64,000 nucleotides of DNA from Amaurobius ferox (lineage: Eukaryota > Arthropoda > Arachnida > Araneae > Amaurobiidae), in assembly GCA_951213105.1 (NCBI GenBank), contig OX578137.1:60586736-60650735 (forward strand). Reading direction: 5' to 3'. Positions 60,975-64,000 of the stretch are shown piece by piece. The notes under the pieces are model-generated. The model was not told the DNA's origin and ran no database searches. It saw only the letters and a program-made list of their open reading frames with translations. Position 1 is the stretch's first letter. Each line of letters opens with the position of its first letter. The translations under genes were made by a program, and so were the position numbers.

Positions 60975-61630
60975 TACTCGATCCATAATCTGATTATATA
61001 CACTTATAGGGCTTTCAAAGAACTACAAATTCTTGCTTATTGTTTATAGCTATCGTTTTCAGTTTTTAAGTTATAAGCATTATAAACTTGTAAAACACAA
61101 AATTTTCTTACTTCTTCAACATGACAAGACTATTACTTAAAAATTATAAGATCTTTTTACAAAAATTCAGATTTAGAGACTAAATTTTCTCAGACATATT
61201 TTTGTCGCTTACTGTTTTTATTTATCTTTTATATAGATTCGAAGATATTTCGAGTAAAAGTAAGAAAAATGAAACAAGAAACTCATTCGGACAGATACTT
61301 TTTAAAGTTTAAAAAACAAAATTAGCTCGATCCAAAAACCCATTATATACACTTATTGGGTTTTTAATGAGCTACAAATTCTGGCTTATTGTTCAAAGCT
61401 AGCTATTTTAGTTTTTGAGATATACTTGAAAAACGGAAAATTTTAAGTCTTCAACTTGACAAGACGATTACTCAAAAACTATAAGAGCTTTTTTTAATAA
61501 TAAGTATAGATTTTAATACTAAATTTTCTAGTACACATTTTTGTTGCTTACTATTTATACCAACCTTTTACAGTTTACTATATATTTCGAGTGAAAATTA
61601 TAAACAAATGAAAAAATAAAAATAACATTC
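60975..61630. repeat. About 352-bp tandem repeat, two copies
   Basis: Unit starts CTCGATCCA at 60,975 and 61,327; parallel blocks TATATACACTTAT, GACAAGAC.ATTACT, TAAATTTTCT and ATATTTCGAGT occur in order in each. Confidence 0.82.
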
Positions 61631-61727
61631 CCTGGGAGAGCTAGTTTTTACTCGAAAAAAAAGTTTAAAATATAGAAATTATTTATATTTATCTTTATAT
61701 ATTCATAATTTGGACCATATTTTCGAA

Positions 61728-61765
<38 letters not shown>

Positions 61766-61860
61766 CATTTTTGTCTATTAGTTTCGAGAGTATAAGCGTC
61801 CAAATCGTTTAAATTTTTTGTAACGTTTCGTTTTTCCTCTAGAGAAACCCCAACCATATA

Positions 61861-62355
61861 CGAGGTGTTGCGTGCAAAAAGGGCGAACTCAACAGAGTCA
61901 TGTTTTGAGAAAACCCCTTTTAAAAATGTTTGGGTTGGGCGAATTCAACAAAAAGGCATTCCGTGAAAGAAGGGCGAATGCAACAGAGTCATGTTTTGAG
62001 AAAAACCCTTTTAAAAATGTTTGGGTTGGGCGCATTCAACAAAAAGACATTCCGCGCAAGAAGGGCGAACTCAACAAAGATATGTTTTGAGAAAGAGGTT
62101 GTGGAGAAAGTGGCTTACGAAGGGGCTGTGGAGAAAGTGGCTTACAAAAGGGCTATGTAGTTCGCCCTTATTACCCTCACGCTGAATGCTAGAAAACAAC
62201 TTCGGTTTATTTTCATGATGTATTTTCAAGAGTAAAGAAGGGCGAACTCCACAAATTAGGCCTATGAGCATGCAACGCAGTTGTCCTTGAACACGATGGT
62301 TGGAGAAAAAAAAAAGTCCGATGTTGAATTCGTCCATCTTTCACGCAACGCCTCA
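61861..62355. mobile_element. Terminal-inverted-repeat element with internal 91-bp tandem units
   Basis: Ends GAGGTGTTGCGTGCAAAAAG and (inverted) GAGGCGTTGCGTGAAAGATG continue inward as GGGCGAAYTCAAC. Within are 2.3 copies of a 91-bp unit (GGGCG at 61,881, 61,972, 62,063) and two 27-bp copies of GTGGAGAAAGTGGCTTAC. GGGCGAAYTCAAC or a close variant occurs eight times: 61,881, 61,937, 61,972, 62,028, 62,063, 62,240 (+), and near 62,160 and 62,324 (-). No target duplication could be fixed and no transposase is present. Confidence 0.65.
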
Positions 62356-62359
62356 TATG

Positions 62360-63790
62360 TTATTCAGATAAACAAAATAAATGTTACTATAAAACTCAAC
62401 AAATGCTTAGATATAACCAAATGTACGCTACTTTAGATACAACTAGCGAAATACGTTGCAAAAATTTTGCAATTTGGAGTGATTAAATTATTTATCTATC
62501 GATTTTTCTTATACAACATTCAGGGTTAGTTTTTACATTCCTTTTATAAATTTTCAAATGATATATCATGGTACATAGGCTAAATACACGATGTGGTAGA
62601 AATGAACCTACTTTATGAAGGTTTCTTTCATTTTAAAATAAAATTATCCATATATATAAATCTAAGAATACGGTAGGAACAGATGGACCTGATAAAGGGC
62701 CATAATTGAAATTTGTTTGTGTTAAAAATTGTTTGGGTCAAATTTGTTTGTGATAATTGAAATGTGTTTGTGTTAAAGAAAACAGGAATGCTCAATCACG
62801 TCTGGAAAAGAACAATTTCTCAGGTGTTTGATCAATGGAAGGGTTTGATCAATGAAGTCTGAGCTGCATGCTTTAGGCCTACTGTGACCAGAAGCAATTT
62901 TACAGAAACGAAATTGACGACGTCTCTAAAGGCTTGATTGTTTTGATAAATAGGAGGTCAATTGTTTCACAGGTTACTAAATAAAGGTTTATAACAAGTT
63001 ACGGAACATTATTAAAGGTTTTCAACACGAAAAATTATTAAAGGTTTCAAACCTTTCTGACACGTTACAAAAGGGTTCTAACATGTTATTAAATGTTTCT
63101 AATACGCTACTAAATGAAGATTTGTAATTCTGTGGCTGGTACTCATCCCATTGAATTTTACAAAATGTGTCAATTCAAATGCGACACCAAAGCATTTTCC
63201 CATTATTTACATCTCGTTTTAATATATTTTTAGGGCTAACTCGTATCCGACGAAAATCAAACTTGTAAAATAAAACCAAATTATTTAGATCTACAAAAAG
63301 TGCCAGCCATAAAATGATTGAGATGGACTATTGCCAAGTTTTTCAAACTTAATTGAGTGAAAAGTATATAGAGGATAAATTATTGGATATATTTCGTAAT
63401 TAACTTGGCAAATTTACCTTATAACGATATATAGAGATGCAATATAAACGCAGTTCAAGTTTTATCATCCAAACTATTTTTCAATTCATCTAAGTAAATT
63501 GTAGCAAAGAAACTGATTTGGATCAAAGAGGTAAATTTGTCAAGTTTATTACAAAACGTAATTTGTCAAGTTTATTATGAATACATTTTCGGCAGAATTT
63601 TGTCATCCTAGTTGAGAGAAAAACTGATAAATACGACTTTTAAAGTATTTCGAATAGTCATTGTGGCTATTTTAAATTTGATAAGTGAGAAATTTCTCTG
63701 TTTTTTCTTACGAGTGGAAGTGGAAAACTCAAGACACATATTACATATGTGAATTTTGAACGAGTTCACTTTGAAGATACGAGCTTGCAA
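62360..63790. other. Non-coding stretch
   Basis: No gene. A run of AAAGGTT/TAACA(C/T)GTTA motifs at 62,985-63,110 looks like a short degenerate tandem repeat. Confidence 0.4.
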
Positions 63791-63794
63791 TTCT

Positions 63795-64000
63795 GTCCGA
63801 GTAGCTCAAACGGTAGCAACTAGCCAGTATGAAGATCAGTTGTTCGATTCCCGGTTAGGGAATCAATGCCTTTTACAATGGCGGACGAACAAATCAACCA
63901 TATAGGTTAGTGCAAAGATGGAGGTCTGAAGACGTGCGACTCACATGATAACGTGCGACTCACATAGTGGGTTTAGCGTAGCTAGCTGCACGACCGGGAA
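63795..64000 (+). mobile_element. tRNA-like head of a second SINE, cut by the window edge
   Basis: TAGCTCAAACGG (63,804-63,815) fits the Pol III A box and GTTCGATTC (63,842-63,850) the B box, 27 bp apart. The sequence does not fold as a full tRNA (no matching D-arm), so a tRNA gene is unlikely. Downstream ACGTGCGACTCACAT is directly repeated (63,932 and 63,952). Different in sequence from the SINE at 21 and 27 kb. Confidence 0.45.

Noticed and set aside
63795..63870. Functional tRNA gene
   Set aside because: D-arm and anticodon arm do not pair, and no Pol III T-run terminator follows the T arm.

Overview
The window is AT-rich eukaryotic DNA with spliceosomal introns, long intergenic space and heavy transposon load. 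The repeat content (Penelope elements, Helitrons, mariner-type and piggyBac-type elements, a tRNA-derived SINE, orphan protein-primed-type PolB) and the exon sequences fit an arthropod, most likely a chelicerate such as a spider. That placement is inference from repeat style and gene sequence; nothing in the window proves the species.

Left end (1-5,700): the start of a C2H2 zinc-finger gene runs leftwards out of the window. It is divergent from an intact 1,052-residue family B DNA polymerase of the Polinton/Maverick type. No capsid, integrase, ATPase or protease gene accompanies the polymerase. Two tandem arrays (31-bp and about 163-bp units) follow it. From 6.1 to 8.5 kb lies a dead jockey-like LINE with a 774-bp Harbinger-type foldback element inserted in it.

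Middle (8.5-40 kb): mostly non-coding. The main host gene is KRTCAP2, an oligosaccharyltransferase subunit, on the minus strand. Its three last exons are at 31,646-31,583, 28,437-28,377 and 19,264-19,147; splice phases match and the first exons were not found. Its introns hold a Penelope-like element with inverted pseudo-LTRs, two identical SINE copies plus a 63-bp truncated one, a 1-kb mariner-type foldback element, a foldback repeat and several dispersed families. Two reverse-transcriptase fragments of an uncertain class lie just downstream (16.6-18.4 kb). A third member is at 47.2-47.8 kb.

Right part (40-64 kb): three Helitron copies in head-to-tail order, two of which abut exactly, fill 41.0-45.8 kb. 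Then come mariner transposase fragments on opposite strands, a pair of duplicated phase-1 exons (49.7-50.1 kb), a set of related palindrome-plus-microsatellite repeat families (50-56 kb and 59.4-60.4 kb), a GC-rich 393-bp insertion with a 15-bp target duplication, a threonine-rich last exon on the minus strand (59,119-58,296), several tandem arrays and a terminal-inverted-repeat element with eight copies of a short internal motif. The window ends in a tRNA-like promoter, probably the head of a second SINE.

No complete set of genes forms a pathway here. The clear protein-coding content is the polymerase, the zinc-finger start, KRTCAP2 and two low-complexity exon groups; almost everything else recognisable is mobile or tandemly repeated DNA.
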